The notes under the pieces: generated by a model
The model's database searches: none
The model's input: only the letters and a program-made list of their open reading frames with translations
Told to the model about the DNA's origin: nothing
Program-made: the position numbers and the translations under genes
Assembly: GCA_013397935.1 (NCBI GenBank)
Contig: VZRN01006815.1
Coordinates: 123,524 to 187,523 of the forward strand
Length of the DNA stretch: 64,000 nt
Origin: Dasyornis broadbenti
Taxonomy: Eukaryota > Chordata > Aves > Passeriformes > Dasyornithidae
Direction: 5' to 3'
In this document: positions 1-13,484 of the stretch, one piece after another
How positions within the stretch are numbered: the first letter of the stretch is position 1
How the letters are laid out: the number at the start of each line of letters is the position of its first letter

Positions 1-1114
1 ATCGGTGGTATAAAGACTTGATTTTTAATTACAACGCATTCATAATAGTCCCTTTTATGGGGGGAAAATAGAATGTTGTTGCTGTTAGACATTAAGGCAT
101 GAAACTATGGTGATAATCTGTTAAAGCATAAAATTTAAACAGCCTGTTCTAATAAACTGAACTTTCACCTTCCAAAGTTTCTTTTTCCCAAAACTCCTCA
201 GCCATCCAGTAGCCTAAAATCATGAAAACTCAAAAGCTCAACTAAGTAGAGAGAGCACAATCATTCCTGCATGACAATGAATGACACCATATATTTATTG
301 CTGATAGGCTTTTAAAGAGAAGGCAGACACGCTGATCAATCCCTTGTTTGTCTTCATGAGCTGGCAAATTGGCTATCACTGAATGTCCACTGTACTTCCA
401 CTGTCCTAGAATAATAAGGACTCTTAAGTGAACATGCAGATGTATCAGAGTTTAGTAGCCTTCAACTATACATTTTTTTCATGCCTTTTTTTTTAACAGT
501 GGTAGCATACTAGTATATTCCAACTTGGATGGTGGTGGGTTTCTTTGCAAAGTAAATAAGAGCGGGGAATAAATAAATAAATTTTGTCACTCTCTGTGGT
601 CTCTGGATTGTGGTCTCTTCGTGTATGTGATAAAGTTTTAGAAATTAATAGTATAAATTTTCAGATGCCGAGTTTGTAGTGTGCTCAATTGGCTGTACCT
701 CAACAGCTATTTTTTTAGATTTTTATCTGTTCCTAATTGGGCTGTATTTTTAACAGGTAGTGCTAGATTTCGAGAGGAGAAATCCCTTGACCTTTTGTTT
801 TGAGTTGGAGAGAATGGAAAGGATTTAAAACTGGCTTTGAAAAGATAAAACTGAAAAGACTGAGTAGGAGCAAGCTGTATTGTTTCGTGGTTACTGATGC
901 TAAAACTCCACCATTGCCTCCATTGCATCACTTTGGTTATTCTAAATTACTTATTTACAAGGTCAGTAACTGATCTGAAAGCAGATACCTTTTCATGGAT
1001 GAGTACTCTTCATCTAGATTACTCCATAGTCGTATGCTTCTTGTAAAATGGAATAAGAGGGAACACAGTCACCGTGCTACTTCCCAGGAGATTTCAGCTC
1101 AGTAATAGCATGTC
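1..1114. other. AT-rich intergenic DNA, nothing recognised
   Basis: No coding exon, RNA gene or repeat could be supported here. The open frames are short and have no splice or start context. Confidence 0.5.
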
Positions 1115-1410
1115 TTGAATCATGGAATTGTTAAGGTTGGAAAAGGTCTTTAAGATCCTCAAGTCCAACCATCAACCCAGCACCACCTCCATGTTCACAA
1201 TTAAATCAGTGTCCTCAAGTGCTGTATCCACATGGGTTTTGAACACTTCGAGGAATAGTGATTCAGCTACTTCCCTGAGAAACCTGTTCCAAAGCTTGAC
1301 AACTCTTTTTTTTTCATAATTCCTAACCTAAAGCTCGCCTGGCACTGATGGAAACTTGAGGCCATTTTTTCTTATCCTGTCCCTTGTTCCCTGGGAGCAG
1401 AGCAGTCTTC
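1115..1410 (-). mobile_element. CR1 LINE 3' fragment
   Basis: The plus strand opens with the reverse complement of the CR1 3' end (atcatggaattgttaagg, then a ttggaaaaggtc-type block and ctcaagtccaacc) and runs on into more internal CR1 3' sequence such as gaaacctgttccaaagcttg. The element is therefore on the minus strand and severely 5'-truncated, as most avian CR1 copies are. The right boundary is approximate. Confidence 0.8.
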
Positions 1411-4400
1411 TGATTCACCCTGTGCACTCAAAAGAGCCAGTATGAGGTTAAATCATGCCGTGAAACCACACAATCACAACAGTACACTAAAGGAAACAAA
1501 CGGGCTCAGGACTCATTCTGTGGGAGAGGTGCAGCACCTGCACAGCCTCCCTAAGACATGGTCCAAGGGTCTCCGATTTATATTACATAATTTCCTATGA
1601 CTTGTCTTTCTTTTGCTATTTTTGCATCGAATATTCTGTACAGGTATAGTCACACAGGAAGCCCAAAGAACACAAACAAAGCTGTACAGCTCTCAAACCC
1701 ACAAACCAACGTAGAAGGAAAATAGTGAAATCTGTGGAACTGAAGGTCTGTTAATGTCAGCAAAGCACATTACTGCTCTTCACTGCAATCTCTTCATGCA
1801 AGGGAGAGACACGACTGGTTACTCCCTCCAAAGCAACCCCACAGCACACAAGCCTCACAAAAGAGTAGATTAAATGAGTGAGCACCTAGACAGTAAAGCT
1901 GTGCGAACTGACAGCTGGCCTGACAGGCTCACAGGCATCAACCTTGACACAACTAGTTTGTACCCATGAGAATTTTAGCATCAACTGAAGCAAGAAGCAA
2001 AAACAACAGAAGGAGGATGTCGCAGCTGTTCTTTTGCAAGAATGTGTGCTAGTTATAGGTAACCAATAATACTATAATGTAGTAAGTTAGGAGCCAATGA
2101 ACATGTAACGTGAATGCTAAGAAATTGCATAAAAGAGGCTTTGCAGTAATAAAGAGGGGTTCTTTTTGCTTGGAGCTGTTCGTGTGTGTGTGTGTGTGTG
2201 TGTTGTAACCATCTCAACAGCAACATAAAACACATCATAGATTGCTGGTTGAAGTCTGAGAGGCTACAATAATTTTCTCTTATGCAACCTTTTCCAAAAC
2301 AATGCCTGTCTCAGTAAAAAAGATAGGATTGTTTCATTTTGGTGTGCCGTAAGAAACTTGCCTATTTTCTAGTGTTTCTGGATTACAGAGAGGATAGTAA
2401 AGCTATTTAAGTTGTTAATACACATCTACTACCTAAATTTTACATCAGGAATTTAGACTGCATTTTCACAAATTCTATAGAGGCTGAGAACCTTTGGAAA
2501 GTGCCATTTCAAATGCATTTAATAATATAAAAAAAAATATTGGTAACTTGCAACTTCCTTTGTCTGTGCCTTATTTATTGACAGGCATAGTTTTCTGGAG
2601 AAGTGGTAACTTCAGTAGACCCTCCATTTTCTCAAGAAAGTCACATTTAAAAGGCTAACTTCATGCTAGGAAAGCAACGCACACAAATTCAACTTGCGTA
2701 ATTTGTGGTTATAGTATGACTACCAGCTCCCCAGCTGGGGACCTCACAAATGCACACGATTGCCATCTACCTTGGTCAGAGGCTGAAACCCCCTGTGACC
2801 CACCAGCTTCCTCTTCTGTGCAATCTGAGAAGAAACTTTACCAAAACAGTTGTCCTGCATTATACTCAAGTGATGGAAGTAATAAGCATGCTTTGATTTT
2901 GGACACTGACTTGTCATGATGAAACAAAGGTCAAGCAGAAATTATTTCTAACACCCATGCAAGGCTCTGCTCTTCTAGTGTGGATTCTTTTCTTTCTTAG
3001 AGGGGCTACAGAGCTCTGAGCCTACAAAAGAAATGAAACACAAACCAGAGATAAATCAGAATTGTTAAAGTACTAAATCTAACTGGCAAACATGGTCCCA
3101 GATATACAGGGTGCAGAAGCGTACTTAAGAGAGGCTCATGAATGCTGGGGACTCTGCACTGCCTGGCTGGACACTACAGCAGCCACAGCCACCTTGGCCA
3201 CTTGGTAGGTGAGAGGGAGGTGGCTCTTGTCCCCTTGGTCCAAAACAACCACTGTCAGTAGGTAAGACACTTTGCAAAAAAATGGGTGAGCAGCACAGCC
3301 CATCAAGACTAACCCATCAAGACTGCCTGCTGCTGGGATCATAGCCAGTCAGCCCTCTTTCTGTCCACAATAGCGCACATCCACTCCATGCCCCTGAGAG
3401 TGCATCAATCATCTGTGGCTTGAACAGACAGATAGCAGACCATACTTGAGGACTGATGTTTTATCCCCACCCCAGAGGATGACTCCCAATGTCTCCTGCC
3501 TGCCCTGCTCCTGGCTGAGAGGTGGGACAGGTCCTGGCTGCCAGACCAACTCTGCTGCTCTGGGCTAACCCTGGCCCTACTGCACCCTGACACACACAGA
3601 GAAATCACCTGTCATCCCACTCCACCGCTGTTAGATACACTCCAATTTCTCTGGGTGGGGGATGGGAAAGAATATAAATAAAAAAGACAAAGTAATCTCC
3701 TGTTTTTACTTTATCTGATTACTGTGGAAAATAAGATGGAAAGTACCAGGCTTTTAAAGCAGACTATTGCCTTTCATTTTCTGCTTGTACGGAAATTTTG
3801 GACGAACGTGTCAAAGCATGCTACTTCCTCTGGGAACTGTTTTTACTAAAAAAAAAGCCCTGGTAATCTGAATCTGCTTGATTAAAAAAAAAAGCCAACT
3901 CTGAAGTTTACACTTGAAATATATTCAATGTAGCAAAAGTGTGCAGAGAGAACAACTTGTGAAATTCCCACAGGTGGGAGAATTAGTGAACAGTCAGACC
4001 AGTGCATTCACCTGTTTTTGCTCTTGTAACAGATGTCAACGTCTGAGTTCACCATTGTTGTCTAAATTATTGCCAAATACTTAAGTGATGGTAAAGTCTC
4101 ACAAAAAGAGTGGCTGCTACAGAAGAAATAGGTGTCAAATACCAAGGAAAGCCACATGGGAAGGTTGCCTACACCAGGAAATTTTTGCCAGAATTTTATC
4201 CATCTGTTGCTATGGGGGAATGGCTGGTAGCACACACGTGGCCAGGCTGACTACATCAAGGTATTCAAGCCTGGAGGGTGCTGTTCCACCCAGCCCAATA
4301 GCACCAAGGACCAAAAAAACCCGTGCTGTGATTCCACCATCCTCTGCTGCAGTGCTGGCCAAACCCCAACTTAGTTAATCAGGAAACAACAAAGGTAAAA

Positions 4401-5096
4401 CTGTAAAGCCCTTTCCAGCGCGGAAAAGGTCACCATGAGTGACCAAAGCCTCTGCCGCCTTGCCATCCCCTGAAGGGAAGAAAGAAGAACGGGCAGAGGA
4501 GAGCGGGCGGGAAGGATGGAGGTGACTTGGCGGTGCAGGGGCAGAACCCGCCTCTCAGTGTTCTTTCCCTTGGTCATGCAGCACCCTCCCTCCCTTCTGA
4601 CGAGGATTTTAGCAGCCCACTAGATGGCAAGAGACGGCAAGAATTGAGCACCAGCTGTGCCTTCTTCCCTACGAGTGGGTCCCCTCATGCTACCCCCAGC
4701 CCCCAGCAGGAGCCAAGCCTGCAGAATGGTTCTAACTTCACTGGAGTGCATCAGAGCACAGGCACAACCCCTCTACACTCAACAGCCCTCGAATTAATTT
4801 CTTCTTTTTATTTTTAGGTGATATGGGTGTTCTTAGGTATTGCTTTGTCATTTTGCAGTGCTGGAAGAAGTCATGGCACCTGTTTTGAGATGCCACTGAA
4901 CTGTGGCATGATGGTGGTGGTGGTGATGCAGGAAAAGAGCACGTTCACTTTAGGGAAGAGCAGGAGCTTCTCTGTAAGACAGGTTGACATGCCACCAGCT
5001 GAAAGAGGTTTTCATTGATTAAAAACAAGCCAAAGCCTTTGTAGAGATCTTAAATGATATTCCTAATTGCTGACCCTTTTGCTCTTTTTGCTGCAG
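1411..5096. other. Intergenic or upstream intronic DNA
   Basis: Contains a (GT)n run at 2182-2203 and AT-rich unique sequence. It may include 5' exons of the plus-strand gene whose exon lies at 5097, but no further exon could be defended. Confidence 0.4.
2182..2203. repeat. (GT)n microsatellite
   Basis: About eleven perfect GT units are visible. Confidence 0.95.
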
Positions 5097-5189
5097 TGTT
5101 ATGTGTCCAGAGAGAAAACCCCACAAAACTGTCGAAATTTCAGGGCTAAACAGCTTTACTCTGAGCAGTTTTCAGCACTACCAGCTGAG
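5097..5189 (+). CDS. Internal exon of an unrecognised gene
   Basis: A 93-nt open segment is bounded by a strong 3' splice site (gctctttttgctgcag) and a good 5' splice site (GAG|gtatga). It encodes 31 codons starting CYVSREKT and ending FSALPAE, phase 0 at both ends. The next candidate exon on this strand, at 7302, also begins in phase 0, so the two can be spliced without a frame change. The product is basic and hydrophilic with two cysteines, and I do not recognise the family. The evidence is splice sites and phase only; a segment this short could arise by chance. Confidence 0.42.
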
Positions 5190-7301
5190 GTATGATTTTT
5201 ATTTGCATTTTTAGCCAGAACAACTCTCCTTTGCTTATCCAAAGAACACCAATACCATTTTACTATATTTATCCCACTTTGAGTCTTTTCTCTAAGTTTA
5301 TGCTTTTTCATTACTCTGGTGTCAGTCAGAGGCCTTATCATCCAAAAAGCTATATTCCAAACAGAAATGAAACAAGATTCTGATTAACAGTATCTCTGTC
5401 ACCTCCTGTCTTTATGGACCCAGAGAAATGCCCTACAAGGATGAAAGTTGTCCCCTACCCCATCTCTGCCTTGAGCCCTGGATGTGCCCAGCCACATGAA
5501 GCCAAGGCAGGGATCCGAGCATCTTTTGTTTTGGTGACTCCAATTGCCACAGGTCCCATGCTTGCAACCTGCTAATCGGCTGCCTTATCTGCAAGGCTTG
5601 CTTCTACTTGGCTGTCCCAAATTAACTGTTAAAACTAATTGACTGCTTTAGATTTTATTAAAATAATGGTTTTTTGAATTTAATTTCTCTGCATTTTCTA
5701 CTCCCAGCCAGGTTTGTTTCTGACAGATACAGTATTTCAAAATACGCTCATCTTTCCTCAGTTTCTTTTTCCTTCCGAAGGCATCTAAGCCAACATAAAA
5801 TAAAGTATTATTTGCCAAATGGGATGTAACCAAGCCTCTTAAACTTGTCCTTGTCATCTTCTCCCTGGACCCCAGCTCTGGTGTGGGATTCATTCTACCC
5901 ATTGCAGACAACTACAGCGGAATGTTGTACCTAAGCCAGGCACCAAGAGGCTCCCTTGAGACTCATGGGAGAAAAATTAATCATATCTCACAAATTTGTG
6001 TACATGATATTTATGTGGGCATTGGATGAATAACCATATCATCACCACTGGCTGAGTCACTCCTTGATTATGAAGGAAACCTTCCCATCCACAAAGTAGG
6101 GACCCAGTGACCTTACTTCCTTTGATCTGCTGTCGTACACTAATTTTCCGTCTTGTGCAAGCCTCCTTTCCAGCTGCTGTAAAAAACATCCACCTGGGTC
6201 AGTCAGGGCAGGTCTAAGACTGAGATCTGCTCACCTGATCTATATTCTGGGTCTGAGATCCCTTGGATCTAGATCCAGGACTGAAGATCCTCAATCCATG
6301 TTTATTTGTGGGTGTCCTGCTACAGCTGCTACAGGACAAACACTGAGCAGGAAGCAAAGCTACCATGAACCACAGCGGAAAGTACCTGTCTCAGCCCCTC
6401 AAATACAAAGGATTGGAAGCAACTGAAGCTACATGGCTGATCTCAGGAGCTCAGAGCAGTGGGCAGGTTACACAAGGAAGGTCCCAGTGCAAGAGCTGGC
6501 ACCCACCACTCTGCAGCGCAGGTGAACAGAGCTGCTGCCTTCCCCCCTAACATCAAGGTGGCAGCAAAGGGAAATCCAATATTTGTGTGCATAAAAAACT
6601 TCAGACCAGACCATAGATTTCCTCCAGTCTCTGTGGCATCTGAAGCAAGATACTAGAGTTTTGGGTAAACAAGGAAAGGTAGGGTGCTGCCTTCCCCTTC
6701 AGGGTGGGTCATCACAGGGTCTGACACTAGTTTTCATATCAGATGAAAGGAGTATAAAGCTCAGAGGTGGCAAGAGGTTGAGTCCCAGTTTTCTCTTCTG
6801 CTGCACAGAAAAAAATTGATTCAGCTTGTCCCAGCCATTTTCTGGGATAAACACCTTCTGAGGGCTCCTGGTAAGTGAACTAGAGGGAAGAAAATTAATA
6901 ATAAAAGAAAGGAGTATTTCTATAGTTTCATATTTGTCTAAGCAGAGAGCATTTGAGGGTAGCAGACATACCATGCAGGCTGTTGCACCTAGAATTAATC
7001 TGTTTCCATCATGGAAGATGACAACTTCCTTAAAATATGTGGGGGCAAGAATGTTAAATTCCCTGGCATGATTTACTGTGAGACCAGCTCTGTTAAAATC
7101 ATTAAAAGACAACCATTAGAAACTCTCATCCATCACTGCAGAGAGTAAAGGAAAACTAAAGACTAAGTCCTGAACTACTACTTCTCCCCTTCTTCCTTAG
7201 CTAAAGACGGGGCTGCTGGAAGAGCCATCAGAGTGGTGCCCATGAAGTCAGGAGAACACCAGGCCAGCCATTTAGGATAATCTCTCTTTCATGAATTGCA
7301 G
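5190..7301 (+). other. Inferred intron between the two plus-strand exons
   Basis: Bounded by gtatga at 5190 and gaattgcag ending at 7301. A further pair of splice-like sites at 6809-6870 encloses 62 nt whose phase does not fit either neighbour, so it was not called. A 137-codon minus-strand open frame at 6699-7112 has no other support. Confidence 0.4.
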
Positions 7302-7670
7302 AAATGGAGGAGGGTAGAAAAGGACGAAAAGGAATTTTACTCAAGGTCCACCCAGCAGATCAGTGCAAGCATGCAAAGAGCAGCCAACCCTGTGTTTGAC
7401 AGTGTGCACCCGGGATCTGAGCTGAGGAGGACTGCAGTGTGGAAATTTCCTCACTGCATTTACTGTTCTGATCCTTATAAAATCCCTTACCCAAAGGACT
7501 GCCCCAGCAAGTACAGCTTTCCAAAGCCAGGAAATACAGTTATTGCACTTAAACATCACTTATGTCCCAAAGAACAGAAAACAAACATGACCTATTGCAA
7601 GCCTCCAGAGAACTGTAATTTGCCCAAATCTGGGGAAGGGAGACTATTTAAAAACAATCCTGAATTTTAA
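7302..7670 (+). CDS. Last coding exon of an unrecognised Cys-rich protein
   Basis: After a 3' splice site (tttcatgaattgcag) there are 122 sense codons and a TAA stop, with an AATAAA signal 52 nt further on. The start shows a basic, acidic-mixed helix (KWRRVEKDEKEF). The second half is rich in Cys, Pro, Lys and Tyr with a repeated feel: FPHCIYCSDPYKIPYPKDC, then HHLCPKE, TYCKPPENC. There is no signal peptide, membrane segment or zinc-finger spacing that I can name. The upstream exon at 5097-5189 joins in phase. The gene converges on the CD200-type gene about 28 kb away. Length, an open frame in AT-rich DNA, the splice site and the nearby poly(A) signal make it a likely real gene, but I do not know its function; the Pro/Lys/Tyr/Cys style recalls small ciliary or sperm proteins, which is only a guess. 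Confidence 0.6.
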   Translation, partial: KWRRVEKDEKEFYSRSTQQISASMQRAANPVFDSVHPGSELRRTAVWKFPHCIYCSDPYKIPYPKDCPSKYSFPKPGNTVIALKHHLCPKEQKTNMTYCKPPENCNLPKSGEGRLFKNNPEF

Positions 7671-7721
7671 AACAAGATATCTAAAATTAATCTCCCTAGA
7701 ATTTTTATGTTTCTTTTTCTA

Positions 7722-7727
7722 AATAAA
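7722..7727 (+). terminator. Polyadenylation signal AATAAA
   Basis: A canonical hexamer 52 nt after the TAA of the exon at 7302-7670, with T-rich sequence following it. This supports that exon being terminal. Confidence 0.65.
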
Positions 7728-10700
7728 TGTTGTTTTGCTAGCTGCTGTTTTTCTGTCAAAAGCTGTATCTTTGCATACTAGTTGCACTGGATTAGATTTT
7801 CTTAAAGTTTTAATAATTTTTGTTTTGGCATTCTGAAGTAGTAGATACACTCTCTAGTAGATTAGTCTGTTACTTAAATACAGGTAGGCTTGTTTTAAAA
7901 ATTGTGTATTACCATAGGCAGTGTTTTGAGACAGTTCCTACGTTTGAAGTACACAGAATATAAATAACCTACTGGTTCCTCCACTATCACTTGAATGCCA
8001 CTACTGCACCAACCCTTACATTATGATTTCCATGGAGAAAATTACACATACTGCGAGGATATCTTGACCTTTGAGCATTTTTCTTTCTTACAGAGCCTCA
8101 GTCATTGGGAAGAGCAACTTAGACATCCACATCCCCAAAGAAAAAGAGTGGCACGTAGTCAGAAACATTAATTTAGAGATTACTTTTGCAATCAGCCAAA
8201 CTAAAAACACTGATACCTCATCCACACATCGCATTTGGGCCCCCTTAGCTTATGCCTACTGGTTGTTAGAAAACAAAGGCAGCAGTGTTTCATGGGGCCA
8301 CCTCAGGCAGTGTCCCTGAGGTTAAGGACAGGTAAAGCCCAGGAGCTCTCATTAGGTTATCTGATCTGGCATACAGCTCTGGTGCAAGTTTTGATTTACT
8401 CCAAACTCACTCAGGGGTCACAAAACCCATAGAAAGAAGTGAAGCTGCCTACTTTGACAATACAGGAGGCAGCCTTAGAGCAGATGGGAGCAAACGGCCC
8501 CTGGCAGGTCTTCCAAAGAAAACAGATCTGAATGACGAAGTTCTGGTTTTCTTCTTAAAAATGGTGACCGTGTTGTGACCCTCTCCAGACCAGAAAGTCT
8601 ACGATAAAGAGAAATAAACAATGTTAGTTCCTTCTGAGACTGTCCAGAGCTTGCAAGATCTTTTTGGAATAATGAGCAGGCACAACATAGCTTTTCAGGT
8701 GCCAAACAGAGGGTTTAATGTCCCTTAAAAAAAAAAAAAAAAAAAATTCTCCTACCATATCATCTTTGTTTTCCCTGAATTTATTGCAAATGCAATTTTG
8801 CTCCCAGCAGAAGGTTATATTTGTAGTGGATGAAGGACCATGATCAGTGTTTGATTCATACAGAGCAATACCCTGTAATTTTCATAAACACGTAGGTGTC
8901 TGTGCCACCTCATAATTTCTTTGCTATGTCTAGGCCACAGGCTCAGTCTCTGTCAACAGCCACAGAAAGAGAAGGGAGGTGCAGAAGGGCAAGTGGCCTC
9001 AGCAAGGCAGGAAGGGGTCATCATGGGCATAGCCAGGCCACAGCCACATGCCATCCTCTGGAATTCTATGCTTAGACTGGTAATGTGCCAAAAAAACCAG
9101 TGAAAAATACCATTTTTTGTCAGATTGGTTGCTTGATTTAACAGAGACTAAGAAGTATTTCTGCAAGACTGTAAAATTTTATTTCCTTCATGTCTGAATA
9201 AGTGGTTTATTCTTTTGATTTGAAAATGCTGGTTTAATTCACGTGTGGCTTTTCTTTGACACCTACTAGAAATCAGCTAGCCTGTAACCATATCAGCTGC
9301 TGCTTCAGAAGTAGTAGTCTTGGTTAAGAAATGACAGGATGGGTTAAATAGGCCTTTTCTGATAGGCAAAGAAATCTGCCGTCTTTATGCTGACATCACT
9401 GTGAAATCATTGTCTAACTCCCATCATGATTCATATTCCTTAAAGAAAGAGAGGACAAAGCTTGGAAGCTCTTACAATCTGCTTGCAAGTTACTCATTTC
9501 CGGACCCTCTGCCAAGGCATAACGCCCATCGCCCCCAGGCACCCATGCAGTTCCTGAGGACTCTGCCTATCCTCTTCCTCAGGAGACAGAACGACACAGG
9601 AAGCTATGGGCCCCTGAAACACTGACACAGAACACTCAGAGCAGGGAAAGGCACTGAAAACACATCTTGAACATTGAAGTAGACGAGTGCTGTCTGGTCA
9701 GCAGATGTGGGACAGCTCCATGGGAAAAATGTAAGGTGAGGCTATGCTCATTCACTCCACCCAAGGAGGCCAAATTAAGATTACATGCATAAGCTTTTCA
9801 TTCTACAGTTTCATACCTTCCATTTACATAAGGGGATAATGCTGTTTCCCTATTATTCATTCTGTCACCTGGGCAACACATTTCTTTTAGGATCTTCTTT
9901 CTGCTTTTAAATTCAAGGGCAGATGGTGCTTCCTCTGGTCATGTCTTTTCCATTCTTCATGCTTCAGTCAATGCAGAAGAGGAATTCACACCCCCTTTTC
10001 CTGTATTTTACTTGCTGCCCGTTCCTCGACGGGATCCTTGTTGCCTATACCCATTAGGCTTGCCAATAAAGTAACCAAAATCATGATTCATCCACTTAGA
10101 AAAAACATTCTTTCCTGTTGCCCTCCATGAACTATTTTGTGACAGCACCCCGAGGGCAGCAGACTTCCTCTTCATCTCCTAACCCCATATTCTTGGCCTC
10201 ACTGAGTATTTTGAGGCACCACTAGACAAATTCTGGTCCAAGCAAGTCTGGGAAACTAAGTAAGTTGCAGCCAAAAGTAAATGCAGTTGCTTCCTACCTA
10301 ACACCCAGGCTTGAACATTTTGAACACAACTTTCAGAAATCTCCCCTTTCCCAGGTGATTTTACTACTTACACGTTTTCAGGTATACAAGGGCGTTTTGC
10401 CTTTAGAACACTCACTGCTTTACATAGAGTATGGAAGAGGGAATCTCCTTGCTGATTTCACTCAGTTCCAGACTAGGTCAGCCAAGAAATGCTACCCATA
10501 TAATGAATTATTTTTGGCCTTCAAATGATGCCAGCTGGCAAACTAGGAGCTGGGGAGAACTAGCAGGGGTTTTGCTAAATATATTAAAGTAAATAGAAAT
10601 GAAGAATTTATCCTGGACTCCACTAATTCAGCCAAGAAAAGGATATAAAGGCTTGCAGAACATTTCAGAAAGTTTTGATACATAAGTTTTGTTTAGTTTT

Positions 10701-11021
10701 AGCGAGGCTTTTCTATTTGCATGAAGAGCATTGGATCTATGTTCCACATAACTTTGTTGGTCATCTCTACGGGGAACTGATATCTGTAAGATTGGATGGC
10801 TTCTTGCTATGTCAGAGTGGCAGGTTACGCATGGGGCAGCCCAAGTATGTATTGCCATAAAAAGAAGGACATACTTTGTGGCCCTTCGAGACTGAACATA
10901 TCAGCAATCTCATCTGAGCATCACACAAATAATATTTTAATAACATAAATATCTCAGGCCAACATATTTCTAGCTAATTGACAAGAAAATTCTCTTAGGC
11001 TGAGCTGAAGCAAGGACAAAG
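7728..11021. other. Intergenic DNA
   Basis: AT-rich with a 20-nt poly(A) run at 8727-8746. No exon with convincing splice context was found. Confidence 0.5.
8727..8746. repeat. Poly(A) tract
   Basis: Twenty consecutive A. No retrocopied gene was recognised on its 5' side. Confidence 0.9.
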
Positions 11022-11830
11022 GAATCATAGAATGGCTTTGGTTGGAAGGGACCTTATAGAAAATCTTGTTCCAACCCCTCCGCCATGGGCACAGACACCT
11101 TCCACCAGACCAGGTTGCTCAGGGCCCCATCCAACCTGGCCTTGAACACTTCCAGGGATGGGGCACACACAGCCTGTTCCAGAGCCTCACCATCCTCATA
11201 GTAAAGAATTTCTTCCTAATATCTAATCTAAATGTACCCTCTTACAGTTCTGAGCCACTATCGCTTGTGTTATCACTACCTGCCGTTGTAAAACAGCCCT
11301 CTCCAACTTTATTGCGGCCTCACATTCAGGTACTGAAAGGCCACAATAAGCTTTTCCTGGAGCCATCTCTTCTCCAGGCTGAATTCTCTCAGTCCTTCCT
11401 CATAGGAGAGATGCTCTACCCCTCTAGTCATACTGGTGTCCCTCCTGTGGACTTGCTCCAACAAGGCCATGTTGTTCCTGTGCTGGGACCCCAGAGCTGG
11501 ATGCAGTGCTCCAGATGGGGTCTCACCAGAGCAGGACAGAGGGGCAGAATTCCCTTCCTCCCCTGCTGGCCACTCTGCTTTAGATGCAGCCCAGGACACG
11601 TTTGGCTTTCTGGGCTGTGAGTGCTCATGGCTGAATCACGCCCAGCCTCTCACCCACCAGCACCCCCAAGTTCTTCTCGGCAGGGCTGCTCTTGATCTGT
11701 TCATCCCTGTATGGATATCAGGAGTTGTCCCAAACCAGGTGCAGCACCTTGCACTTGGTCTTGTTAAACCTCATGAGGTTCCCATAGGCCACTTTTCAAG
11801 CTTGTCCAGGTCCCGCTAGACAGTAGAGCC
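11022..11830 (-). mobile_element. CR1 LINE fragment, 3' end plus part of reverse transcriptase
   Basis: Starts with gaatcatagaatggctttgg and the ttggaagggacct motif typical of the CR1 3' end in reverse complement. It continues through the 3' UTR region (tcttctccaggctgaa, aggagag) into the C-terminal part of ORF2, where the minus strand reads as the end of CR1 reverse transcriptase in broken frames. It is truncated at the 5' end near 11830. The long frames on both strands here are shadows of the repeat, not host genes. Confidence 0.9.
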
Positions 11831-13484
11831 ATATAGCTCTGTCTTACCCACATCATCTCATTTAAGTACAGAAGGCGCTTTTGCTCCATCTCAACTAGCA
11901 CATATGCATTTTTTTCCTTGAAAGATTCTTAAAAATTTCCACAGTTGGCCAAAAGAGTGTGTAATGGCTCTGTGTTTTATGCCTCTTGGGGCCCTCAACT
12001 TCAATTTTTTATTCAAAGCTATATACATATATATATATACACATTATCTATATACACTGTATATGTGTGTATATATATATAAAAGCCAAGACTATATACA
12101 AATCCCATAATTTAAAATGAGTTCACTTACCTTCATGGTATATTTCTATGGAATTCTATGTTTGGACTGGTAAAGGTGACCTACGTGTCTCTTGCCTCCA
12201 GGAGGAAGAATTATTACAATCTTTGCTGCAAGCTGTTTCAGGTTGTGCTTTATTTATTTGTGTATGAGAGATTAAATCTTCAGTTGGAATTCCTCTAGGA
12301 TTGCAGCTAACAGCCAAAGTCTTCTAAAATTATTTATATTAGGCAAATTAATGAGTTCAGTCATGTAAGGTCAGCTTAGTACCTGTAAAACCTGGTGCAA
12401 ACCACAGTGCACACCTATTCAGCAAAACTACAGTACTACACCAAACAGTGCCTGCCACCCGTCTTTGCATGAGCTGAACCAGGTGAACTATGTATGATCC
12501 GGGTAACATAAAACCACAACATGGTTTTTAAAAACATATGCAGCTGTTTCATATGCCAGTAATTAATGAGTATAATTCATAGCAGAAAAATTTACTCCAC
12601 ATCAAAGGTCTCAGAATTCTCACTGAATAAGAAAAGGAGACTTAATGCCCTGCCACCATGAGCTTGACATGAAATGGGCTATCAAGATGGCTAAAGCTTG
12701 AATCCTCACCACACGCCTTTATCCCTTGAGCTAAGATGTTAATAGGCGATACTTGTAGTGCTCTTCCAGGCACTACGGATGCTGCCACAGGTTGGCCTAG
12801 AGGGTAAGATAACATCTTTCAGCAAGAGAAGCAACACCCTCTGCCTCTTCTTCAATGCTGTGGCTGACAAGGAAGGAACAGTAACAAATCTGGAGTCAGT
12901 CTGGGGACCCTGGCATTCTACTGCTAACCTGCTGCAAGCCAAAGATACCAGGGATTACATTTGCACTGGCAGATCCCTCTCCAGTTAATATTCTGCTTCC
13001 CCAGCCCTCCAGCAGACCCTGTAGAGGGTACAAGATACTCCAAACATGGACCAGTCCCTTTTTTTTACTAATTACTATTCCTAGAAACTGAAGGCTGCTG
13101 GTTTGACAGCTATGTAATAGAAATAAGCTTACATTTTATTTAAATAGATACTTGATGACGATGCATAGTAATGGGAAGATGGTTACCAGTTTTAGAGACA
13201 GGCACACCCTTGTAGCTAACTTTGGCAAAACACTGGTATTCATGGATTTGTCTCCTCCTTGGGACCTACTTAAATGCAGACTTTCTCTGGAGTTTCCTGT
13301 AATCTATCAATTTGACAATCTTTCCTGGATTTTCCTGCTATCTAATAATAGCAGCCCCATATTTATGGAGGTTGTCATTTTTCCTTTACTTTTGTTGGAG
13401 GAGAATTGAATATAACTGCCCAAATTAGATGCTGATGTCCTTTGGGAATATGGATGTAGAATAACTTCCTGCACAGAAAGTAGT
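11831..13484. other. Intergenic DNA with a TA-rich block
   Basis: Contains an AT/TA-rich simple sequence at about 12020-12081. Nothing else was recognised. Confidence 0.5.
12020..12081. repeat. (TA)n-rich microsatellite
   Basis: Interrupted TA and TGTA repeats. Confidence 0.85.

Noticed and set aside
6809..6870. Plus-strand segment with good acceptor and gtaagt donor
   Set aside because: Its only open phase (2 in, 1 out) fits neither the exon at 5097 nor the one at 7302.
6699..7112. 137-codon minus-strand open frame
   Set aside because: No splice, start or family evidence, and it lies inside the inferred intron of the plus-strand gene.
11066..11819. 184- and 127-codon plus-strand frames
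   Set aside because: They lie wholly within a CR1 element on the opposite strand.
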